From: Aquabacterium sp. OR-4
GTDB lineage: Bacteria; Pseudomonadota; Gammaproteobacteria; Burkholderiales; Burkholderiaceae_C
NCBI RefSeq assembly: GCF_025290835.2
Contig: NZ_JAOCQD020000004.1
Location: 124,001-188,000, forward strand
Direction of reading: 5' to 3'
DNA length: 64,000 bases
The position numbers and the translations under genes were made by a program. Positions 1 to 7,241 of the stretch are shown here, one piece after another. Within the stretch, counting starts at the first letter, position 1. Each line of letters starts with the position of its first letter. The notes under the pieces were generated by a model that ran no database searches, was not told where the DNA came from, and was given only the letters and a program-made list of their open reading frames with translations.

Positions 1-217
1 GCGCCTGCGGGCCCACGCCCAGCGCATCAAAGGCATGGAAGGCGTTGGGCCCGAGCTGGATGCCGGCGCCGATCTCGCCGATCTCGGCCGCCTGCTCCAG
101 CACCTTGACTGCGAAGCCCTGGCGCACCAGGGCCAGCGCCGCGGCCAGGCCGCCAATGCCACCACCGGCCACCAGCACGGGCGGGCCCGACACCACGGAA
201 GACGCTGCGCTGGCCAT
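1..217 (-). CDS. FAD-dependent aromatic monooxygenase, N-terminal part (runs off window)
   Basis: Only the first 72 codons are present; the gene continues past the left edge. The visible protein starts MASAASSVV and has an FAD-binding Rossmann fingerprint (AGGGIGGLAAALAL, about residues 17-30), then a conserved stretch EIGAGIQLGPNAFHAFDALG. This arrangement is typical of single-component flavin hydroxylases of the salicylate / 3-hydroxybenzoate 6-hydroxylase group, which hydroxylate aromatic acids using NAD(P)H and O2. The substrate cannot be told from this fragment. A 17-bp palindrome lies 28 bp upstream of the start codon, so a small-molecule-responsive repressor is likely (inference). Confidence 0.8.
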   Translation of the reverse strand, partial: MASAASSVVSGPPVLVAGGGIGGLAAALALVRQGFAVKVLEQAAEIGEIGAGIQLGPNAFHAFDALGVGPQA

Positions 218-244
218 GCTGCCTGCTCCGGTTATTTAATCAGC

Positions 245-261
245 ACACTGATGATCAGTGT
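245..261. promoter_or_regulatory. Perfect 8-1-8 palindrome, probable MarR/TetR-type operator
   Basis: ACACTGAT-G-ATCAGTGT is a perfect inverted repeat in a locally AT-rich patch just upstream of the FAD monooxygenase start (minus strand). Position and size fit a dimeric MarR- or TetR-type repressor site controlling aromatic catabolism. The regulator itself is not in the window. Confidence 0.55.
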
Positions 262-321
262 AGTGAAGCATCGCCGGCGCAGCACGCGGGTAAACCCGCC
301 TCGGGGGGTGTCGGGGTGGGG

Positions 322-1161
322 TCAGCGGCCGCGCTGGCAGTCGCGCATCACCGAGGGCGAGGCGTTGAAGCCCTGGATGCGCCAGCCCTGCGGCGTCCAG
401 GCCAGCGTCATCGCGCCGGCCACGCTGATCTCGCGGTTCTGGCGCAGGTGCAGCGGCGGCATGTCCAGGCGCGGCGCCTCGGCGGCCTGCAGCAGGCTGC
501 CCAGGCTGAGGCGCTGCACCGGCGCCGGCACGCCGGGCACGCAGCGCGCGGCCTGGCGCATCACGCTGGCCGGCGCCGTCACCTCGTCGGGGCCCTCGAC
601 GAAGGACAGCCGGGGCAGCGACAGGCCTTGCAGCGCCGCGCCGTCGTCGCGCGCGAGGGCCTCACGCAGCGCCTGCCAGAACTGGGCAAAGGCCGCCTGG
701 CGGTCGACTGTCACGCTGCAGCCCGGGGCCTGGGCCGCCAGCACAAAAAACGCGGGCAGCTGCAGCGCACCGCAGGCCGCCGGCTGCAGCGCGATGCGGT
801 AGTGCGCCGGGCCGCGCTGCACGATCAGCAGCTGCTCGCTGCCCAGGCGCTCGTCGCGCCAGGCAAAGCGCCAGCGGCCATCGGCCTGCAGCACCGGCGC
901 GCCCGAAGTGGTCAGATCGCATTCGCGCGCGCCGGCCGCCACCGCCACGCTGGCACCCAGCGGCACGCCCTGCGCGTCCAGGCTCAAGGCCACGCGGTGG
1001 CCTGGATCGGGGGTGCAGGCCAGGCGTGTGGGCAGGGCCGGGGCCGCCGGGGCCGACGACGCCGCCTGGCCGGGCTTGGCGGGCTGAGCGGCCTGGGCGG
1101 CCTGGGCAGCGAAGGGCGCGGTGAGGATCAGGCTGAGCGCAAGCAGGCCACGCAGGGTCAT
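322..1161 (-). CDS. Secreted protein of unknown function
   Basis: A 279-residue protein with a clear N-terminal signal peptide (MTLRGLLALSLILTAPFAAQA, then an Ala/Pro-rich stretch). I do not recognise a family. The mature part contains several cysteines (ACTPDPG-like and AGARECDL, QPAACGAL, APGCSV, ARCVPG, MRDCQRGR at the very end), which suggests disulfides in a periplasmic fold. The start was placed at the ATG that opens the signal peptide; the frame stays open further upstream without coding character. It lies 77 bp downstream of the LysM/amidase-like gene in the same direction and may be transcribed with it. Confidence 0.65.
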   Translation of the reverse strand: MTLRGLLALSLILTAPFAAQAAQAAQPAKPGQAASSAPAAPALPTRLACTPDPGHRVALSLDAQGVPLGASVAVAAGARECDLTTSGAPVLQADGRWRFAWRDERLGSEQLLIVQRGPAHYRIALQPAACGALQLPAFFVLAAQAPGCSVTVDRQAAFAQFWQALREALARDDGAALQGLSLPRLSFVEGPDEVTAPASVMRQAARCVPGVPAPVQRLSLGSLLQAAEAPRLDMPPLHLRQNREISVAGAMTLAWTPQGWRIQGFNASPSVMRDCQRGR

Positions 1162-1238
1162 GGGCACAGGGGTTGGCGGGGGACGGCCGGCAGTATCGGC
1201 GAAGCGCGCACGGTCTGCCGCGCTGTTAGGCCTCGCCC

Positions 1239-2810
1239 TCAGGGTGCGCGGCGCACGCCCAGCGCATCGTCCAGGCGCCGCACCGATTCGGTCACCGCAT
1301 CGGGCCGCGTGCCGTCGGCCTGCAGCTCGCCACGCTGGTTGCCGCCCACCACACGCACCTGGCCATCGGCCAGCACCTCGGAGACGATGGCCACATGGCC
1401 CTGCGCCGGGTTGTTGCCGCGCGGGAAGACGATGACATCGCCCGGCTGCACATGGGCCGCGTCGCGCGGCACGGCCTGGCCCCATTGCAGCCAGCTGCGC
1501 GCGGCGGCGCTGTCGGTGCCGGCCACACCGGCGCGTTGCATCGTCCAGTTGACGAAGGACGAGCACCACGAGGTCTCGTCGTCGCGCGCCCGCAGGCTGG
1601 TGGCCTGGTGGTACTCGACCACGCGCGGGTTGTCGCCCGCGCCGCGGATCTCGCGCGTGCCCAGCTCGCCCAGCGCGATGTCCAGATGGCGCGGCGTGCC
1701 CGTGGCCGCACCCGCAGGCGCCGCACCCGCAGGCGCCGCAGCGGCCGGTGCCGCAGCGGCCGGCGCGCCGGCCAGCAGGCCCTGCTGGCCCAGGGCGCTC
1801 TCGATGGCGTCCATGCGGCGCTGCTGGTCGGCGCGCAGCACGTTCTGCACCTCGGCCTCGGTGGGCGTGCGCCCGAGCCGCGCCCGGGCGATGTTGGCAA
1901 AGCCGCTGCCGGCCTGGCCGCCGCCGGCCAGCTCGAAGCGCTGGCCGGTGCTGGCATCGACAAAACTGTTCACGCGCAGCTGGGTCAGGTGGGCCGAGTC
2001 CAGCGGCTGGCCGCTCAGCGTGCCCAGCTGGGCCACGAAGCGCCTCGCGGCGCTGGGCGACTGGTTGTACAGGTCGAGGTAGGCCGAGGCCAGGCGGGCA
2101 TCGGCAGGGTCGAGCCCGGCGCGCTGCGCCGCGGCCTCGTAGGCCGGCAGCGTGGCGCGCAGGCTGGCCAGCTGGCGCCGGTCGGCATCGGCCGGGCTGC
2201 TGGCCGCATGCTGGTACGAAAACGAGCCGCGGTTGTGCGCGGCATTGCCCGGATCGGCATGGCCGCCATAGGCCGGGGTGAAGCCGCCATCGGGCCGCCG
2301 CGTGCCCTCGGCGCTGCCGATGACGATGGCCGCCGCCGCATGCGAGCCCAGCGCCGGATCGGTGAAGGCCTGCAGGTCGAGCCGACCGCTGGCCGGGGTG
2401 GCCGCGGGCGCGCCCTGCACCGCGGCGGTGGGGGCCGCGGCCGCGCCTTGCACCGCGCCGGTGGGGGCCGGCGCCGGGGCTGCCGGGCCGCCGGCCGCGT
2501 CCAGGAAGGGCAGGTTGGCCCGCAGCAGGTCCATCAGCGCCACGCCCCAGCGCTCGGCAATGCCGGCCAGGGTTTCATCAGGCGCCACCTCGTGCTGGCG
2601 CTCCAGGCCGGGCGTGGCCACCGGGATCAGCAGGCGCTGGCCCACCTGCAGCCGGTCGGGGTCGCGCGGGCTGGCGCCCATGCGGCCATCGGCCAGCGCC
2701 GGGTCCAGGCCGTTGGCGCGCATCAGGGCCTCGGGCGCCACGCCGTGGCTGCGCGCGATGTCGCTGAGGGTGTCGCCGCGTTGCACGCGGTGCGTCTGCA
2801 CTGGGCTCAT
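1239..2810 (-). CDS. LysM-domain protein with C-terminal TIGR02594/CHAP-like amidase domain
   Basis: A 523-residue protein. Residues about 6-55 form a LysM repeat (HRVQRGDTLSDIARSHGV), and a second LysM-like repeat follows near residue 75 (HEVAPDETLAGIAERWGV). After Ala/Gln-rich linkers comes a middle domain of unknown type, then an Ala/Gly/Pro linker. The C-terminal part has the NlpC/CHAP-like signature WCSSFVNWTM (nucleophile Cys), GHVAIVSEV (His) and VVGGNQ, as in the TIGR02594 family. It therefore probably binds and cleaves peptidoglycan. There is no classical signal peptide, as in several phage-derived or secreted-toxin-like LysM proteins. AGGAG lies 8 nt before the ATG. The linker DNA is made of 15-bp repeats. 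Confidence 0.8.
   Translation of the reverse strand: MSPVQTHRVQRGDTLSDIARSHGVAPEALMRANGLDPALADGRMGASPRDPDRLQVGQRLLIPVATPGLERQHEVAPDETLAGIAERWGVALMDLLRANLPFLDAAGGPAAPAPAPTGAVQGAAAAPTAAVQGAPAATPASGRLDLQAFTDPALGSHAAAAIVIGSAEGTRRPDGGFTPAYGGHADPGNAAHNRGSFSYQHAASSPADADRRQLASLRATLPAYEAAAQRAGLDPADARLASAYLDLYNQSPSAARRFVAQLGTLSGQPLDSAHLTQLRVNSFVDASTGQRFELAGGGQAGSGFANIARARLGRTPTEAEVQNVLRADQQRRMDAIESALGQQGLLAGAPAAAAPAAAAPAGAAPAGAATGTPRHLDIALGELGTREIRGAGDNPRVVEYHQATSLRARDDETSWCSSFVNWTMQRAGVAGTDSAAARSWLQWGQAVPRDAAHVQPGDVIVFPRGNNPAQGHVAIVSEVLADGQVRVVGGNQRGELQADGTRPDAVTESVRRLDDALGVRRAP
1708..1767. repeat. 15-bp tandem repeat (4 copies) in the LysM protein linker
   Basis: Two copies of GCACCCGCAGGCGCC are followed by two of GCAGCGGCCGGTGCC/GCG. 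They lie in frame in the gene and code for an Ala/Gly/Pro linker before the amidase-like domain. The unit length keeps the frame when copies are gained or lost. Confidence 0.8.
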
Positions 2811-3114
2811 GGGTTCTGCTCCTGCCGCCCGATGGCGGGCGCCTGCGGCGATTGAAGCCGCGCCCGGCCCGCCCCGCCAGTTGGGGCCGCCCGCAAATCG
2901 GGCGCGCCCACGCTGGGGTCAGCCGCAACGTGCCGGGCCAGGCCGGCACGGCTGCCCGGCCGCCCCCCGGGGTAAACCCATGCTTCCAGAAACACGAGGG
3001 CCGGCGCGCGCCGATTGACCCGCAGGCGACTGTTCGCCGCGCAGCCGCCGCGCTAGAAACACAGCCTGCCGGGCGCCATGCCCGCACCACGCGACGCGAC
3101 CGCCAGGAGACCCC

Positions 3115-4662
3115 GTGCTGCACCCCTACTTCCACGCCCAGGCCACGCCCGACAAGCCGGCGCTGATCATGGCCGACAGCGGCCTGCGCATCAGCTACCG
3201 CGAGCTCGACGAGCGCTCCAACCAGGTGGCGCAGCTGTGGCGGGCCTCGGGCCTGAAGGCCGGCGACCACATCGCGCTGATGCTCGAGAACCACCCGCGC
3301 TTCTTCGAGATCTGCTGGGGCGCGCAGCGCGCCGGGCTGATCTACACCGCGATGAGCACCCGGCTCACCGAGGGCGAGCTGAGCTACATCGTCAACGACT
3401 GCGCGGCCAAGGCGGTGATCGCCTCGCAGGCCATGCAGGCCGCCGTGGCCCACCTGCCGGCGCAATGCCCGCAGGTGGGCCACTGGCTGATGCTCGACGG
3501 CGCCAGCCCCGGCTGGGCAGACTATGAAGCCGCCGTGGCGGCCCAGCCCGCCCGCCGCATTGCCGACGAGCAGGCCGGCGGCGACATGCTGTACTCCAGC
3601 GGCACCACCGGCCGGCCCAAGGGCGTGTTCGTGCCGCCGCAGGAGACCGCCATCGACGCCCCCGGGCCGATGACCGACATCCTCGGCAAGCTGTACGGCG
3701 TGACCGAGCACACCCGCTACCTCTCGCCCGCGCCGCTGTACCACGCCGCGCCGCTGCGCTACACCATGGCCGTGCAGCGCCTGGGCGGCACGGTGGTGGT
3801 GATGGAGCACTTCGACGCCGAGCGCTACCTGCAGCTGGTGCAGCAGCACCGCATCACCCACAGCCAGCTGGTGCCCACGATGTTCGTGCGCATGCTCAAG
3901 CTGCCCGAAGAGGTGCGCCAGAAGTACGACCTGGCCACGCTGCAGTGCGCCATCCATGCCGCGGCGCCCTGCCCCATCCCGGTGAAGCGGCAGATGATCG
4001 ACTGGTGGGGCCCGGTGCTGTGGGAGTACTACGCCGGCACCGAGGGCAATGGCGTGACCATGGTGCATGCCAAGGACTGGCTCAGCCACCCGGGCACCGT
4101 GGGCCGCGCGGTGATCGGCGAGCTGAAGATCGTGGACGACGACAGCGGCGACGAGGCCCCGGTGGGGCAGCCCGGCACGGTGTACTTCGCCAACGGCCGG
4201 CCCTTCTCGTACCACAACGACGCGGCCAAGACGGCAGGATCGACCAACGCCAGGGGCTGGACCACGCTGGGCGACGTGGGCTATGTGGACGCCGAGGGCT
4301 TTCTGTACCTCACCGACCGCAAGGCCTACATGATCATCTCGGGCGGCGTGAACATCTACCCGCAGGAAGCCGAGAACCTGCTGATCACCCACCCCAAGGT
4401 GGCCGATGTGGCAGTGCTGGGCGTGCCGAACGAAGAGTTCGGCGAAGAGGTCAAGGCCGTGGTGCAGCCGCGCGACATGGCCGACGCCGGCCCCGCGCTG
4501 GAAGCCGAGCTGATCGCCTGGTGCCGCAGCCAGCTGTCACCGATCAAGTGCCCCAAGAGCATCGACTTCGACGCCGAACTGCCGCGCCACCCCACCGGCA
4601 AGCTCTACAAGCGCCTGCTGAAAGACCGCTACTGGGCCGGGCACGCGTCGCGGATCGTCTGA
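3115..4662 (+). CDS. AMP-dependent acyl-CoA synthetase/ligase
   Basis: A 515-residue adenylate-forming enzyme that activates a carboxylic acid as acyl-AMP and then transfers it to CoA. The ATP-binding motif YSSGTTGRPKGV lies at about residues 160-171. EYYAGTEG (A5), TLGDVGYVDAEGFLYLTDR (A7/A8) and PTGKLYKR with the C-terminal catalytic Lys are all present. The start is GTG, supported by AGGAGA five bases upstream. The acyl substrate is not evident; related proteins act on medium- to long-chain or aromatic acids. It converges with a MaoC-like gene, which could share the same acyl-CoA metabolism. Confidence 0.88.
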   Translation: MLHPYFHAQATPDKPALIMADSGLRISYRELDERSNQVAQLWRASGLKAGDHIALMLENHPRFFEICWGAQRAGLIYTAMSTRLTEGELSYIVNDCAAKAVIASQAMQAAVAHLPAQCPQVGHWLMLDGASPGWADYEAAVAAQPARRIADEQAGGDMLYSSGTTGRPKGVFVPPQETAIDAPGPMTDILGKLYGVTEHTRYLSPAPLYHAAPLRYTMAVQRLGGTVVVMEHFDAERYLQLVQQHRITHSQLVPTMFVRMLKLPEEVRQKYDLATLQCAIHAAAPCPIPVKRQMIDWWGPVLWEYYAGTEGNGVTMVHAKDWLSHPGTVGRAVIGELKIVDDDSGDEAPVGQPGTVYFANGRPFSYHNDAAKTAGSTNARGWTTLGDVGYVDAEGFLYLTDRKAYMIISGGVNIYPQEAENLLITHPKVADVAVLGVPNEEFGEEVKAVVQPRDMADAGPALEAELIAWCRSQLSPIKCPKSIDFDAELPRHPTGKLYKRLLKDRYWAGHASRIV

Positions 4663-4670
4663 CGCGGGCG

Positions 4671-4686
4671 GGCGGCGCCTGCCGCC
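4671..4686. terminator. Short GC hairpin between convergent genes
   Basis: GGCGGC-GCCT-GCCGCC forms a 6-bp stem in the 34-bp gap between the ends of the acyl-CoA synthetase and the MaoC-like gene. There is no T tract. It may act as a weak bidirectional terminator. Confidence 0.35.
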
Positions 4687-4696
4687 GCAGGCCAGG

Positions 4697-5617
4697 TCAG
4701 CGCGCCGCCCGCGCCGCCTCGTAGCCCTCGTACGAGGCCTTCAGCACCGCGTGGTTGAGCAGCACCTCGGCCTTGCAGGTGCTGCCGCTGGCGTCGAAGA
4801 TCTGCGAGCGCACCCAGTAGCTCTCGGTGCGCTTGCTCTCGGCCAGGGCCACGATCTCGCGGCGGATGAGATAGGGCTCGTCGACGAACAGCGGGCCGTC
4901 GACCATGCGGATCTCCAGATCGGCAAACAGGCCCACCACCGGCTGCTTCACCACAAAGCCGGCCTGGCCGTTGGTGTACTCGGCCAGCACGCTCACCATC
5001 TCCAGCGGCACGATGGCGCGGCCCCAGGGGTTGCCGCCCTCGCCCGAGGCATACCAGGGCGAGTTCTCGGTGATCTTGCCCAGCTTGTCGGCCAGCGAGA
5101 ACGGGTACAGCGCGCCCATGTGCTGGCTGGCGCCCATGGTCACCGGCTCGTCGCGCACGCCACGCTGGCCCACGCGCAGATCCTGCAGGATCACCAGCGG
5201 GCCGGGCGGGCGCAGCTGGCCCAAACGTTCGGCCAGCAGCGTGGGCTGCGCGCCCAGCGTGGCGCTGGCCTCGAGCACCGGCGTGCCGTCGGCCTTCTCG
5301 GCCCAGCAGCGGGTGCGGGTGGCACCCGGCGCCGGCGGCTCGACGAAGGCGCGCACCGATTCGCCCTCGACCACCATGTTCAGGAAGTGGCAGCTGAAGC
5401 TGCCGCGCTCGAACCAGTCACGCCCCCACGCTTCAGCCAGCAGCGGCACAAACTGGCTGAAGTGCGTGGGCCCCTCGATCGGCCCGGCGCGAAAGCCCAG
5501 CTTCTCGGCCATGGCGTCGTCGTGGATCGAGGTGTGGCCGGCGTAGCTCTGCTCGGCCAGCATCTGCCGGGGCTGGCGCAGCGGGCCGCACAAGGCGATG
5601 GGGGTGGAAAAGCTCAT
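4697..5617 (-). CDS. MaoC/hot-dog-like protein
   Basis: A 306-residue protein. The N-terminal half contains YAGHTSIHDDAMAEKLGFRAGPIEGPTHFSQFVPLL, which matches the way MaoC-type hot-dog enzymes present their hydratase loop (G-x-x-E-G-P-T-H). The C-terminal half (FADLEIRMVDGPLFVDEPYLIRREIVALAESKRTESYWVRSQI) looks like a second hot-dog unit. The likely activity is enoyl-CoA hydration or a related acyl-CoA reaction, but catalytic residues were not confirmed. There is no signal peptide, so it is cytoplasmic. It converges with the acyl-CoA synthetase, with 34 bp between stops. Confidence 0.65.
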   Translation of the reverse strand: MSFSTPIALCGPLRQPRQMLAEQSYAGHTSIHDDAMAEKLGFRAGPIEGPTHFSQFVPLLAEAWGRDWFERGSFSCHFLNMVVEGESVRAFVEPPAPGATRTRCWAEKADGTPVLEASATLGAQPTLLAERLGQLRPPGPLVILQDLRVGQRGVRDEPVTMGASQHMGALYPFSLADKLGKITENSPWYASGEGGNPWGRAIVPLEMVSVLAEYTNGQAGFVVKQPVVGLFADLEIRMVDGPLFVDEPYLIRREIVALAESKRTESYWVRSQIFDASGSTCKAEVLLNHAVLKASYEGYEAARAAR

Positions 5618-5790
5618 GGGGCGGAAGACGGTGTGTTCAGACAGCCTGCGAGCTTAGGCCCGGGCCTGGCCGGGGCGCGTCACGCAGGCGCCAGGGCCAC
5701 GCTGCCGTTGGCCCGGGCCGCAAAAAACCCCGGGCTCTCAGGGCCCGCCACATTGACAGCCTGGATGTGCAGGCCTAGCCTGCGGCATTG

Positions 5791-5817
5791 TGAAAGCGAT
5801 TTCAGAAAGCGCTTTCC
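5791..5817. promoter_or_regulatory. Two adjacent LacI/GalR-type operators
   Basis: TGAAAGCGATTTCA (5791-5804) is followed directly by AGAAAGCGCTTTCC (5804-5817). Both have the dyad with central CG that is typical of LacI-family operators; the second contains the perfect palindrome GAAAGCGCTTTC. They sit about 75-100 bp upstream of the first PEP-CTERM gene of the glucanase cluster, where a repressor would block transcription. No LacI-family gene is in the window. Confidence 0.65.
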
Positions 5818-5889
5818 AGTGGGTCGCCGGTCGGCAGCAGGCCGGCGCCTTCCATCGGGACGCCAGAGCCCACGCATCCAGGAGACAAC

Positions 5890-6555
5890 ATGCTGAAGAT
5901 GAAGACCATGGCGGTCATCGCCGCCGCATGCATGGCCGGCGCCGCCAGCGCCGCCACCACCCACGGCTTTGCCAACGGCGGCTTCGAGACCGATGGCGGC
6001 GGCGGCCAGATCGCCGCCGGCTGGCTGACGGCCGCCACCAACAGCCCGGCGTCGCGCTCGACCGAGGCCCACTCGGGCAGCTACGCGCTGCGGCTCAGCG
6101 CACCCAACGGCTTTGACGCATCCATCGCGCTGCAAGACTCGGTCGGCCACGGCGGCCTGCCGCCGCTGACCGCAGCCAACGTCGGCGACACGCCCTGGCT
6201 CAGCTTCTGGGCCAAGGGCGACGCCGGCACCACCGGCAATGCGTTCGTGAAGCTGCAGTACTTCACCGCCAGCGGCAACGTGCTGGCGCTGGACCGGCAG
6301 TTCCAGGCCCTGATCAACCCCGACAGCTGGTCGCAGATCAGCTTCCAGGCTGCGGCCATCCCCAGCGGCACGGGCACGCTGTTCCTGGAGATCGGCACCG
6401 CCGTCGGCCCCCTCCTGGACGGCCGCCCCAACGCCGTGCTGGTGGACGACCTGCAGTTCATGCTCACCACGGCCGCCGTGCCCGAGCCTGGCAGCGTGCT
6501 GCTGCTGGCCGCCGGCCTGGCCGGCCTGGGCGCCATCGCCCGCCGCCGCCGCTGA
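5890..6555 (+). CDS. PEP-CTERM protein with carbohydrate-binding-like jelly-roll domain
   Basis: A 221-residue exported protein. It has a signal peptide (MLKMKTMAVIAAACMAGAASA), one extracellular domain and a C-terminal PEP-CTERM sorting tail: VPEPGSVLLLAAGLAGLGAI followed by ARRRR, where exosortase would cut. The domain begins NGGFETDG...GW and later has HSGSYALRL and ends in VLVDDLQF. This pattern resembles CBM4/9-type galactose-binding folds, so it may bind a polysaccharide at the cell surface (inference). It is the first gene after the LacI-type operators; AGGAGAC lies before the ATG. It is probably co-transcribed with the next two genes. Confidence 0.8.
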   Translation: MLKMKTMAVIAAACMAGAASAATTHGFANGGFETDGGGGQIAAGWLTAATNSPASRSTEAHSGSYALRLSAPNGFDASIALQDSVGHGGLPPLTAANVGDTPWLSFWAKGDAGTTGNAFVKLQYFTASGNVLALDRQFQALINPDSWSQISFQAAAIPSGTGTLFLEIGTAVGPLLDGRPNAVLVDDLQFMLTTAAVPEPGSVLLLAAGLAGLGAIARRRR

Positions 6556-6572
6556 GCGCAGAAAGGTACGCC

Positions 6573-7241
6573 ATGAACCTGCCTCGCCATCCCCTGTTCA
6601 GCGCCCGCGGCTGCGCGCTGCGGCAAGCGGCGGCCGTGCTGCTGCTTGCCGGCCTGGCCGCGCCAACCCACGCCGCCGGCGTGGTCGTGCTCGACACCTA
6701 CGGCCCCGACATCGGCCACCTCGACGGCTGGCCCACGCCGCTGACCGCCGCCAACAGCATCGCCGTGCCCTTCCAGCTGGGCAGCGGCGCCACCGTGCAG
6801 TCCATCCTGACCGCCATCGAACGCAACACCGACTGGCCCAGCAGCGGCGGCGTGACGCTGGGCATCGCCCACCGCCAGGGCGCCACGCCCACGGCCGCGG
6901 CCTGGCTCTACAGCACCCGGCTGGAAGACCCGGCCGTCAACACCACGGTCACGCCCAGCGGCTGGGCACTGGCCGCCGGCGCGTACTGGCTGCTGGCCAC
7001 GGCCGACGGCGGTTTTGCCGGCCAGTGGATCAGCGCCACCCAGGACGACAGCGGCGACTGGGCCTACACCACCGCCCCCGGCAGCTGGACGCCGCAGACC
7101 TCCAGCTTTCTCGGCATGCCCGGCGCCCGCATCACCGTGGCGGCGGCCGTGCCAGAGCCGGCCAGCGTCGGCCTGATGCTGGCCGGCGGCCTGATCGTCG
7201 CCGCGGCACTGCGCCGCTCGGCCCACGCACGCCAGGGATGA
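6573..7241 (+). CDS. PEP-CTERM protein, choice-of-anchor R-like
   Basis: A 222-residue exported protein with a signal peptide ending THAAG, a compact beta-rich middle part (NSIAVPFQLGSGATVQSILTAIER, then GWALAAGAYWLLATADG) and a C-terminal VPEPASVGLMLAGGLIVAAAL-RRS sorting signal. The middle resembles the choice-of-anchor R domain of short PEP-CTERM proteins; its biochemical role is unknown. It lies 17 bp after the preceding PEP-CTERM gene with an AGAAAGG-type ribosome site, and its stop overlaps the start of the glucanase gene (ATGA), so the three are translationally linked. Confidence 0.8.
   Translation: MNLPRHPLFSARGCALRQAAAVLLLAGLAAPTHAAGVVVLDTYGPDIGHLDGWPTPLTAANSIAVPFQLGSGATVQSILTAIERNTDWPSSGGVTLGIAHRQGATPTAAAWLYSTRLEDPAVNTTVTPSGWALAAGAYWLLATADGGFAGQWISATQDDSGDWAYTTAPGSWTPQTSSFLGMPGARITVAAAVPEPASVGLMLAGGLIVAAALRRSAHARQG

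Noticed and set aside
1239..2810. LysM/amidase protein as part of a phage lysis cassette
   Set aside because: No holin, spanin or other phage gene is nearby; neighbours are ordinary metabolic genes.
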